DNA from: Chromera velia
Lineage: Eukaryota; Sar; Chromeraceae
Length of the DNA stretch: 47,104 nt
Assembly (NCBI GenBank): GCA_018398765.1
Contig: JAHBMJ010005808.1
Span: 16,526 to 63,629, forward strand
Reading direction: 5' to 3'
Each line of letters opens with the position of its first letter. Position 1 is the stretch's first letter. Below are positions 9,979-18,864 of the stretch, piece by piece. The position numbers and the translations under genes are program-made. The notes beneath the pieces are model-generated. The model made no database searches. It was not told the DNA's origin and saw nothing but the letters and a program-made list of their open reading frames with translations.

Positions 9979-11760
9979 TAATGAATATAAGAGAACATAT
10001 ATTTATGATTTACTGCAGTTAATTCAAATATATGAATTCATGACTTTGAAGTTTAAATCTAACATGTCAAATTACTGTTTATATTAAGAATTGATTGATT
10101 AATTCATTGATTTAAAACATTTGAATTGATTGATTCCGCCTTAGATGCAATAACCCTACCACCTATCGCACCTAACCAACAGATACTGATTCGCACGGAG
10201 GGCGTCAGATACTCGGGAGACGGCGTGCGTCGATCTCGTGGAAGGAATTAAGCCGTTCGCTACGCGGAGATGCATCTGACGCACGCGCATGAGCGAAAAA
10301 AATCGGCTATTGCGATGAAATCCGATTAATGGTATAGTTGAGTGAATTGCACATGCAAATCTTCATGATTCGATCCTCTTCACAATGACGAGGTCTGTAC
10401 GACTCTGTAGTTCGTTACACCCATTGGTCACATACATGCATTGTACCTACAAGTCTCGTGAAAGAATTGGCGAATCCTTCTGATCAACTATCCTGTCCAT
10501 CAACTCTTCTGGCATGCCGTCTCCGTCGCCTTCTCCATCCACCTCTCTCTTTCTTCTCGGCCCCAAGACGCAGCATGTAACGACTTGCGTGCTTGGGTTC
10601 GCCTGCTCGCGTACTGTGCTGACTCTTCGACTTGTGAACCATACACACGCTCGCTTAGTAGCACTGCCCGCCGTCAGCTCACTGCTCTTGGAGAGGTTTG
10701 CCCCCTACCCGTCTACAGCCTACCCCGCGGTTCACGCGAAAGATGGAGGTGGCAGAGTCCCCAGAGCACACGCAATTCTTTCACAGGATCATACTACATC
10801 TGGGAGCACCTTAAATCCAGCAGGTTCTTCAGGCAGTTCCAGCAGCTCTGCAAGAGCTCTTCCTCGATCCGAAGACGAGCTTCAAGGGGGAACTTTGGAG
10901 AGGCTGCTCCTCTATTCGACTTCCGAGTTTCACCGTTTTGTCACCTTGGCACACAACGTGCCGGTGCCGATTCCCCAAGGCCCGGTTGTCAGCCGGTATA
11001 CCCATCCCTCCATGCCTGCCAAGAGCCGTTACGAATGCTCCGTCATGGGTCTGGTGGTGCACAGCAACCGCGCAGTGACGGTCTTTGTAGACGAGCAGGG
11101 CGACATGAGCATGGGGAGGTTACAAGATCCCAAGCGCAGCACTCTTCAGCTTTTGTCGAACAATGACGTGTTGGCAACACTGACGAAGCGAGAGAGAGTG
11201 GGGCAGAACCCTGCCATGTCGTTTAGTGAGTACGACATGAAGAGACGCGTCGTCGGGGGGTTGACTTACTTCTCTATCTGGCCGGTGGATGGAAAAGAAA
11301 GAGATGACCCCACAAAGACTGTGACAGAGAAGGAGGAAGATCACTCATCTGAGCTAAGAGAAGGGAAGAAGACTGGTGCAGGTGGGAAAGAGGAAAGGAG
11401 CGAATCGGATGAAGAGAGCGAGGACGAGAGACCAGTTAGGAGATCATTTAAGAAAAATCGGGCAGGGGGGATCGCCTTTAAGGAAGAGTGGCTCGCTGAG
11501 TGGCGCGCTTGTCAAGACGGTACGCGTGAGGGGTTGTTTTTTCGGTACGGCGTCTCTGAGTACACCCGTGAGAGAGTTGTTGAGATGGGGGGAGAGACAT
11601 CAGCCTACGTAGACGCAAGGATTGAGAAGGAGGGGAGAGCATGAGGCTAGTGTTTCTTGTAGCTGTGCCACTGCAGAAGTAAGTAGGGGAAAAGATTAGC
11701 TTCAAAGAAAGGAAGGAGGTCATTGACAAGCAAACGTCGAACACAGTGATTGCATTTGAA
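9979..11760 (+). repeat. Segment X, copy A, right part
   Basis: This part matches 20456-22249 with scattered substitutions and one 12-bp indel. Homology stops abruptly after CATTTGAAG at 11760, where Penelope-like sequence begins, while copy B continues into unique sequence. It holds an AT-rich stretch (9980-10130), then a GC-richer stretch with GACGCACGC, then the X ORF. Confidence 0.92.
10514..11644 (+). CDS. Unidentified protein of segment X, copy A
   Basis: I do not recognise this 376-residue product. The first ~110 residues are Ser/Pro-rich and could be partly non-coding. A more ordered part follows from about residue 125 (ERLLLYSTSEF..., RYECSVMGLVVHSNRAVTVF). A highly charged linker (EERSESDEESEDE) comes next, then a C-terminal block with WLAEWRACQDG. 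Comparison with copy B supports coding: of about 12 substitutions in this frame roughly eight are silent, and the single indel is 12 bp and keeps the frame. The ATG at 10514 is ATA in copy B, so translation may begin later, for example at the Met near residue 160 or through an upstream exon. The stop is TGA. A GTAAGT just downstream could be a splice donor. Confidence 0.6.
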   Translation: MPSPSPSPSTSLFLLGPKTQHVTTCVLGFACSRTVLTLRLVNHTHARLVALPAVSSLLLERFAPYPSTAYPAVHAKDGGGRVPRAHAILSQDHTTSGSTLNPAGSSGSSSSSARALPRSEDELQGGTLERLLLYSTSEFHRFVTLAHNVPVPIPQGPVVSRYTHPSMPAKSRYECSVMGLVVHSNRAVTVFVDEQGDMSMGRLQDPKRSTLQLLSNNDVLATLTKRERVGQNPAMSFSEYDMKRRVVGGLTYFSIWPVDGKERDDPTKTVTEKEEDHSSELREGKKTGAGGKEERSESDEESEDERPVRRSFKKNRAGGIAFKEEWLAEWRACQDGTREGLFFRYGVSEYTRERVVEMGGETSAYVDARIEKEGRA

Positions 11761-11912
11761 GATCTTTTAATTCTTCCTGCAGGAAGAATTAAAAATACCC
11801 CCATGAAGGTCCAGCTGATTATTATGCAGCAGCAGCTGCTGAAACACCAATTAATATTCATTTACAATTGATTACTTCTAAAAACATTTATTAATTTTCA
11901 TTTTTGAGTCAA
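11761..11912 (-). repeat. Inverted copy of the element's 3' end
   Basis: Bases 11761-11912 are the reverse complement of about 18749-18900 (from TTGACTCAAAAATG to AAAAGATCTT). Inverted 5'-truncated fragments at the left end are typical of Penelope-like insertions. The block contains a 22-bp palindrome (first half AATTCTTCCTG) that recurs at the start of both direct terminal repeats. The only ambiguous base in the window, N at 11913, sits exactly at the junction. Confidence 0.88.
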
Positions 11913-11913
11913 N

Positions 11914-12442
11914 TTTTTAATTCTTCCTGCAGGAAGAATTAAAAGATCTTTTGATGTGATGTATACCCCCATGAAAGGTAGTCTATGTAGAAGTACTGAC
12001 AAACAGGCTTCTACTTAGCTCCAGCCTCTGCAATTGTAGAAATAAATGATTTCGTTTTATTTAAATGTTCTGTATTTAGCGCAAACATGCAAGCGGGCCC
12101 GCCCATGCCCCTTAGCACCGCGCATAGATATAGAACCCGGCCGCACACCGCGCGTCGTGCCGAAGAAAAGTGGCTTCCGAAAAAAGGTGGCTACCGTCTA
12201 CGCTCAACAATGATTATTGTTTCTGGAAAGAAGCTCGAACTGCCTCTATTTCTTGCTAGTCTAGCATCAACAAGCAGAAGAGCATTAAAGTGATTTCAGC
12301 CAAAGACTTCAGTCTGGAGCTTAGAACTCTGTATAGCGTTGTCCTTGATGAGGCTTGATAAGCTCGAAACCGGTTGAACCTGAGCGCTTTCAGATTTTCT
12401 GTTCACGACAAGGAGGAGGTGTTCTTCAAATCAATTATCAGT
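11914..12442 (+). repeat. Left direct terminal repeat (pLTR) of the Penelope-like element
   Basis: Matches 18865-19391 over about 528 bp with about 17 differences, nearly all transitions. It starts TTTTTAATTCTTCC and ends ATCAATTATCAGT. Inside is a 62-codon ORF (12105-12293) that is also open in the right copy, but I cannot tell whether it is translated. The hammerhead-like motif is at 12335-12388. Confidence 0.9.
12335..12388 (+). ncRNA. Degenerate hammerhead-ribozyme motif, left repeat
   Basis: Order matches a type I hammerhead. Stem I 5' side is AGCG..GTCC; the core is TTGATGA (consensus CUGAUGA with first C changed to T). Stem II is GGCTT-GAT-AAGCTC, followed by GAAA. The palindromic stem III is ACCGGT with no loop, then T, then stem I 3' side (GAACC..CGCT). 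The right copy has a different core defect, and the two together restore CUGA(U/C)GA and GUCC/GGAC pairing. A loop-less palindromic stem III would need two RNAs to pair. It is probably inactive as it stands. Confidence 0.6.
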
Positions 12443-12497
12443 TAAGTCAACCGACCCTCCACCTTGTTTCTCCTTCTTTCCAGTCCTCGCGTTCAGA

Positions 12498-13735
12498 ATG
12501 AGTGACGAGGAGAGCAACTCTTTTCTGCATAAGTATTTTATCCCCCTGCCGAACTCTATCCCAAAAGAGATCGTGCACACAGGGCGGACTTTCCATCGTT
12601 TCGATAAGTATATCCAAATAGGACAGACTCGTTTTTTTCTCTTGGATGGGATCAATGAGGAGAAGAGGCGAGAGCTGGGCCTGGAGAAGCAGCCATGTTT
12701 CCTCACCTCCATTATTCAGCATCTGGCAAAGGCCGGTTCTCTCCCTCCCCATCTGATCCTCGAGAATATCCTTGACTGGAAGAACAAGAAATTCTCTCTC
12801 GAGACCGAAGACGTGGATGGCGACTTGATCACCATCATCGATGAGACAAACCTTGAGCTGATCAAGCGCTTCCCCGTCCGTGTAGACCAGCTTCTGGCTA
12901 AGGTCAGAGCCCACCTCCAAAAGTACGGCCTCATTCCTTCTCCCAAAGCCTCAGATCTGCACCCATCACCCGTCTCCATCTCCGATCCTACCCCTGCGCC
13001 CATTCAGGCAGCTCTTCCCGGCAACGGAGCAGGTGCATACGCCAATGGGCCTGATGCAAACGGGCATATTGCAGCAGCCGCAGCAGCAGTCGAGGTTGCC
13101 CCTGTGGGGGGACTCGCAGAACCCAACAATGCGAACGGGAACGGACTTCGAAGCGCCAAGCCCCGTGCGTCAAGGAGAAGTGTGAGCAGCAGCTTGTGGG
13201 ATGTGGATGTGGTAGCCCATATCGAGCAAAGTAACAACGGGCAGGGGGGTTATGATTTGCGGTTCGATAACGAGGATGATTCAGAGAGGCAAGTCGGGGA
13301 AGAGAACAGACTTCGCCCACAGGCACCCAATCAGGAGCAGGAGCAGGGCAAGGACAAGTACAGGGGCAGGGAGACGAGCGAAGGGAGCAGGGAGGTAAGC
13401 AGAGACAGCAGGAAGCTGTAATATAACCCGGAGCCCAGCCACCCAAAGCCCAGCCACCCGCAGCCCAGCCACCCGAAGCCCAGCCACCCGCAGCCCAGCC
13501 ACCCACAGCAAACCCCACAGGTCTGAATTCAGCCTACGACAGTGATGATGTCTGGTTGATGAACCTGGAAGGGCTGCCCCTTGACCCCAGATTCTGGCAT
13601 CCCTGCCTTCGCAAGGCCCAGGAAGCCATCATAAAAAGCACCGGCTCCATAAAATATATGCCCAAGTCCTCCCTCGACTTGATCCAAACGGCCATACAGG
13701 AGAAATTCAGCCAAGTGCAGAAGGAAGTCAACAAG
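12498..13735 (+). CDS. PLE Gag-like ORF, first exon (frame disturbed)
   Basis: Unrecognised protein starting at ATG 12498. It has an ordered N-terminal ~150 residues (YFIPLPNSIPKEIV, FDKYIQIGQTRFFLLDG), then Ala/Asn-rich and Arg-rich linkers. The starting frame meets TAA at 13419. In the overlapping frame a Gln/Gly-rich stretch leads through a second TAA (13424) into a 15-bp tandem repeat encoding AQPP-X (about five copies) and then an ordered segment (YDSDDVWLMNLEGLPLDP). That segment ends at a phase-0 donor after 13735. So either a frameshift between about 13335 and 13400 or an undetected small intron joins the parts. It joins cleanly to the exon at 14942. Confidence 0.5.
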
Positions 13736-14941
13736 GTCCGTCACGCAGTATCCACCTCTCATTTTTTGCTCTCCATCTGCCCTCTCCTCTCCGTGTTGTC
13801 TCGCTGACAGAGTGAATGCTGAGTGACACTCAAGTTGCTGATACAGAGAGAGAAAGGTTCAAAAAAAGACGAAACGAGAATGAGAGGTTCAGAAAAAGAA
13901 GAAACGAGAGAGAAAGATTCAGGAAAAAGAGAGAAACGATAGAACAAAAGGCAACGGCTGGTAAGTGATGACGATATATAAGAAGAAACAAAAGAGAGAA
14001 ACGATAGAACAAGAGGCAACAGCCGGTAATTGATGACAACATATAAGAAGAAACGACGATGACGATACATAGGGAAAGGAAAAGGCTGAACGTTGTAAAA
14101 CCATTCAGTGATCTTTCTCTGAGAGACTTCTCTTCTCGAGATACGGAGTGAGATCCTGAGTGACACTCCCCTCTCAGAAGAAAATGAGCAGAGAAAGTGA
14201 ACTTGGCAAGACACATCGACACATCTCTTTCTTTCTTTCTCTCACTTCTCGAGAAAGGGAGTGAGATCCTGAGTGACACTCCTTTCTCAGATTGAAGAAA
14301 AGGAACTGAGAAAACATACTTAGCAAGGGAAACTGACAATTTCCTCTCTTTCTTTCTCTCTTCTTTCTCTCGTCTGTAGAGATACGGGGTGAGATCCAGG
14401 GCGATACTCCCCTCTCAGAAGGAAAAAAGCAAAGAAAACGGAAACTAGAGTTTTTGCCCTCCCTAACTGATAAGACGTGCGAATTCCTGAGAAATGCTCG
14501 GCTGTCAGAAAAAGGGATAGAAAACGACAGACTGAGTCTCACTCCAGAAAGAAACAAAAAGAAAAAGAATGTAAAGAATTTCAAAGAATTGAAGTTAAAG
14601 ATGAAAAGAAAGCAAAAAAGAGTAAAAAAAAAATGAAACGGAATAGAAACGTAGGATGACTACTTCTTTCTTCGCCTTCTCATCCCCTCTTATCTCCCTG
14701 CTCTTTCAGACGGCTCTCACAGGACTAATGCCTGTTGGAAGCCGATTGAGCAAGGCATGGAAGAAAAAAAATGAAAGGAAATGAGAGGAGCATGCACGAA
14801 GGCACTGACAGAACCTGCTTTCTACCTTTCCTTCCTTTCCCTCTTCACTTACGGAGTGAGTTCCTGAGTGACACTCCACAAGTAAGAAGGGATGTGCAAC
14901 CACTGATTATAACTGGCGCTCCTCTGTCAGTTTATCTGCAG
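13736..14941 (+). other. 1.2-kb intron built of degenerate tandem repeats
   Basis: The donor is AAG/GTCCGT and the acceptor is a pyrimidine tract ending TTATCTGCAG at 14941; both sides are phase 0. The intron contains (a) about three 30-bp units near 13853-13935, (b) two ~65-bp units at 13929-14062 containing GAGAAACGATAGAACAA, and (c) ~120-bp units at about 14095-14440. Five copies of a 25-nt hairpin motif lie at 13810, 14145, 14258, 14386 and 14853. The top strand is A/G-rich in its second half. Confidence 0.65.
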
Positions 14942-16228
14942 GCTTGCATTGAGGCAAGATCTGAGGAGGTCGTGGCCTTTTGCACAAATGCGCTTGAGAT
15001 CCTCGAAGTAGCAGACAAGAACGCTCACGCGTTTCAGGATTTGTCCGGTTTTGAAGCCGCCCACATCGATGCAGTCGTACCTGCAATCCTTCTCCACCAA
15101 TTCAGGGCGCAGAGCGAGAGGGTAAGACAGAAGGCGATGGAGGTACGCGACGCTCAGACGGAGGCAGAGAGGTACGGAAACGAACTCAACTTTCTCAAGA
15201 AAGAGATTGAGAAGCATATGCCTAGAGGGCTCATGTCCCTCATGCAAGCGCTCAAGCACACAGTCTCCCATACCGTGAAGCAGGAAGTTGACTTGCGTCT
15301 GAAAGGAAAGGGTGACGGAACCCTCCCTTCGACCTCTGCCCCCCACCCCCTCCCCAAAGAGAAAAGTCAACACAAAGAATCAGCCCCCCCAGGTGACACA
15401 GAGAAAAGAGGGGGAAACACTCGGAAAAAGAAGAAAGGGGACAAACAGAAGAAAGACCAAAGCCAGACAGAGAACCATAAGGGCGGGCAGAAAAGAAATG
15501 CTCCCACCGACTCCTCAGCGGCTCTGCAGGAGAGAGACAGTAATGCAGAAGGGAAGCAGACGGAAGGCAAAACAGAGCAGCAGCAGAAAAGATTCCGCTC
15601 AGACGGGGAAGCAGGCAGGGGAGACGGAAATTTCAGCCATATGCAGCACTCTTTTAATGCTCCAGTGCAGCAGACCCACGCTGGCCAAGGCCAAAACCCG
15701 CACTCTCAAGGTCCCGAGGCCCAGGGGTATCGCCCTCAGGGTCTGGAGGTCCAAGGGTATCACCCTCAAGGTCCTGAGGCCCATGGGTATCGCTCTCAGG
15801 GTCTTGAGGTCCAAAGGTATCGCCTTCAGGGTCCTGAGGTCCAGGGGTATCGCCCCCAGGGTCCTGAGGTCCAAGGGTATCGCCTCCAGGGTCCTGAGGT
15901 CCAAGGGTATCGCCCTCTGGGTCCTGAGGTCCAAGGGTATCGCCTCCAAGGTCCTGAGATCCCAGGGTATCACCCCCAGGGTCCCGAGGCCCAAGGGTAT
16001 CACCCCTCATACACACAACAGGGTGGTCAGTCGGGTTCGTACCAGCAGTACTTCCATCAGAACGGTCCTCTGCCTGCAAGGCTCCACCAACAGAACCAAC
16101 AAAGCAGAGGTGGATGGGGGGGACGAGGCGGGCCTAGGGGGAGAGGAGGTAGTCGGGGAGCCTTTCGTGGTTCCTTTCGAGGGTCCATTCGAGGGTCACT
16201 CAGAGGAGGTAGGGGAGGAAGGGGTTGA
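14942..16228 (+). CDS. PLE Gag-like ORF, second exon: coiled coil, repeats, RGG box
   Basis: Likely RNA-binding nucleoprotein of the element. A helical region with coiled-coil character (QSERVRQKAMEVRDAQTEAE) is followed by a Lys/Glu-rich low-complexity part. Ten 10-residue repeats follow (consensus QGPEVQGYRP, 15707-16006), then a Gln-rich stretch and a C-terminal RGG/RG box (about 16102-16225) ending in TGA at 16226. The exon frame is open upstream to 14771, but the strong acceptor at 14941 and phase match to 13735 argue that coding starts at 14942. The coiled coil plus RGG box suggests a Gag-like role; no zinc knuckle is seen. Confidence 0.65.
   Translation, partial: ACIEARSEEVVAFCTNALEILEVADKNAHAFQDLSGFEAAHIDAVVPAILLHQFRAQSERVRQKAMEVRDAQTEAERYGNELNFLKKEIEKHMPRGLMSLMQALKHTVSHTVKQEVDLRLKGKGDGTLPSTSAPHPLPKEKSQHKESAPPGDTEKRGGNTRKKKKGDKQKKDQSQTENHKGGQKRNAPTDSSAALQERDSNAEGKQTEGKTEQQQKRFRSDGEAGRGDGNFSHMQHSFNAPVQQTHAGQGQNPHSQGPEAQGYRPQGLEVQGYHPQGPEAHGYRSQGLEVQRYRLQGPEVQGYRPQGPEVQGYRLQGPEVQGYRPLGPEVQGYRLQGPEIPGYHPQGPEAQGYHPSYTQQGGQSGSYQQYFHQNGPLPARLHQQNQQSRGGWGGRGGPRGRGGSRGAFRGSFRGSIRGSLRGGRGGRG
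15707..16006 (+). repeat. 30-bp coding minisatellite, ten units
   Basis: Ten consecutive 30-bp units encode variants of QGPEVQGYRP. Because the unit is a multiple of three, all three forward frames are open across it, which creates a long spurious overlap with the next frame. Confidence 0.93.
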
Positions 16229-16277
16229 ACTCCCTTCATCTCCAAGAATCGAAAGAGAGACCCATGACAGGATTCAC

Positions 16278-18749
16278 ATGCGACCTTTCTACTCACTCTT
16301 CCACCCATATTCCCCCTCTCCCCTCTACTCTCAGAAACTGTCCGTTTTGTATCCAATGCTCTCTGCCCTGCTGCCAAATTCATCCTTCATGAGTTTCTGT
16401 GCACGGTCTTTCTATATGAATGCCCTCCATCCAGAAGAGAATGTTTCGAATGATGCTGTTGCAGCCCTCGCCTCCTCTCGTCAGGCTCTTTCCTCTTCCT
16501 CTTCTTCTTCCTCCCCTCCTACTTCCTCCCTGTTGAAAACGGCTCGTTTGTCGTCTTCCTCCCATCCACATTTACGAATCTCTTCCACAGACTGGAAAGG
16601 GATCAACCACGCTGATCTTTGGCATGAATGTGTCATGAGGCTTATGAGAGCGGAAACGGAAAAGGAGAAAGAAAAGATTGTGAAAAGCTTCATGAACGAG
16701 ACCTGGCTGAGACTCCCTGTTCCGACTGCAGAGGCAAACCTTCTGCTGTCGTGTTGGCATGCGATTGGTATCGAACCCAACGAGTTGTCCTCTACAGAGA
16801 AAGAGCTCCTCACACGGGGGGCAAAGTTTCTAGTAGATGCTCCAATGCCTCTACACAAATTGCAATCGGAACTCGAAAGTAGTCTGAACGAGCTGGCTCG
16901 CACAGCAGAATGGAAGAATTTCTTTGAGAAGTAAGGAAGAACAAATGAAGGCCCGCCGCGTCTTTTCTCCTCTTCGAGTCGATGGATGGACAAGAAAGAC
17001 ATCGACCAGTCTGCGCTGTCACGATTGTCAGTCAAACGTCTGATCGATGCAATGCATGAGATGGGTCCCTCTCTCTTTCCGCCTGCCAAATCCAACCTTT
17101 CTCCTCATGCGATGAATGCAATAGAAACGCTCGGCATGAGGGTAAGGGTGGGAATTATGGACAAGGGAATGGGAGTGGGTGCAATCGGCCCAGTCTGGTA
17201 TGACAAGGAAGCCCTGAGGCAACTCGGAGACCCTGAGGCATACGAGAAGATCTCATGTAATCTTATAGAGGAAGAGAAGAAGCTTAACAATGTGCGCGAA
17301 CTGGCTGACTGCTTTGAATTCCTTGATTTGTCTTTCTCTCTGTATGTAAGGAAGGAAACGGCAGCGCGGATCGAGCACGCCACGCTCCCTGAATTCTTTA
17401 TGATTATCAAGATCCACAAAAACCCGATCGTGGGGCGGCCAATCATCCCTCTTTGCTCCTCACTCTTCTCTCCTCTCCATCGCATTATGTCCATCGCACT
17501 ACAGCCTTTTTCAACAGTACACAGCCAGCACATAATCGCATCTGCAGAGGTAGTTAGAAAGTACGAAGGGAAAAGAATTCACGCTTCTTCCTTCCTCGCC
17601 ACTGCCGATGTTTCTTCCCTATACACCTCCCTGGAGCAGTCAAAAATCCTTGAAGTTCTGTTCAAACTTTTAAACGAGAACAAAGAGTTTTTCTGCAGGA
17701 ACATGCTCCCGCACATAGAGAAGGAACGCCCGCCCTACAAGCTAAAAGAATGGAGAGAGAATTAATTCCTCGCCATTTGGAGAGCCATGTTTCGGCTTCT
17801 GCTGCATGTCGTATTTCAGTATACCGACAAAGAAGGGAACGTTTCTTTTTTTAAATAGAAAGGAGGTGTGCCAATGGGTTTTTTAGCAGGTGGAAAGATA
17901 GCGAAGCTGGTGTTGGCGCGTGCATTCGAAGGTTTTCTGTTCAGTGACAGCAAGCCCTCTGCCTTGAATGAATATGACCGTTACATTGATGATGCATTGT
18001 TTGAATGGATTAACAGTACAAAGGAAGCCCTGGTTTCTTTTCTTGACACCTTCTTCACATGCACAGACCCACACACACGTTTGCGCTTTGGCAGTTACTC
18101 GATAGTGGCAGCAAAGGACTTATTCCACACACCCATCATCCACCTTGATGTAGAGCTGTGGGCAGCACGCTGGGAGGGGGAATTCATTGCCATAGAGGTT
18201 TCAATAAATTGTCCTCACACGAAGGCACTGAATGCATATCAATATCTGGCATAGACATCAGCGCATAGAAAGCGAACGAAACTGTCACTGGTGAGAGCAG
18301 AATTAATCCAACGTCTGCGTCTCTGTACATGTGAAGCAGTTTTCAGGAAGGAGCAGGTTGAGGTTCTCCTGCATTTCATGTGGAAGGGATACCCCCTCCC
18401 CCTCCTTCTCCAAGAAGCAAGCAGAGTCAAGTTCACAGACAGAGAGAAAGAAAGAAAGAAAGTCCTCACCTCCATCGACCGATTGAGAGCTGAAGCAGTA
18501 CGAGCTGTGCAAAATGCTGATAACCCCTTGAAAGAAGCAACGAGCACGCAGAAAAAATCTAATGATCTCTTCTTCAAGGTACAAGGATCTACTCAACTAA
18601 ATCCTGTTGTTGGTTTATTTAGACATCAGCTCCAAAGAAAGACAGCTTGCCATATTATGGTTGCACGACGCAACCCTCCGAACCTGCTCTCTATGTTGAA
18701 AAGTAAATGGAAGAAAAACATCAGAAAGAAACAGGCAGCTGAACGTTGA
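16278..18749 (+). pseudogene. Penelope-like reverse transcriptase with four in-frame TAR codons
   Basis: One frame of 824 codons runs from ATG 16278 to TGA 18747, interrupted only by TAA 16932, TAA 17763, TAG 17853 and TAG 18252. RT landmarks in order: MIIKIHKNPIVGRPIIP (about 17401); ATADVSSLYTSLE (about 17600, catalytic Asp); KGGVPMGFLAGG (17856); RYIDDALFEW (about 17978, catalytic Asp pair); and a C-terminal ELIQRLRLCTC...WKGYP block (about 18300-18395). KIHKNP..GRPI and the closing RxxRxC..GYP pattern are those of Penelope-like RTs. TAG 17853 sits in FFK-stop-KGGVPMG, where the family usually has Gln. No GIY-YIG domain follows; the C-terminus is basic. The N-terminal ~220 residues are unrecognised and begin 50 bp after the RGG ORF stop, in another frame. 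Confidence 0.78.
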
Positions 18750-18864
18750 CTCAAAAATGAAAATTAATAAATGTTTTTAGAAGTAATCAATTGTAAATGA
18801 ATATTAATTGGTGTTTCAGCAGCTGCTGCTGCATAATAATCAGCTGGACCTTCATGGGGGTATT

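Noticed and set aside
15312-16228. Long overlapping frame (LRSKGIA repeats) as part of the RT ORF
   Set aside because: Openness comes from the 30-bp repeat; the other frame ends in a convincing RGG box and joins the upstream exon in phase. The RT frame is believable only after about 16278.
5461-18254. Nuclear genetic code with TAA/TAG as glutamine
   Set aside because: RAD51, the VWA gene, the X ORFs and most of the large gene contain many Gln codons, all CAR; a reassigned code would show TAR there. Decay of mobile-element copies explains the data with fewer assumptions. Kept only as an alternative in findings.
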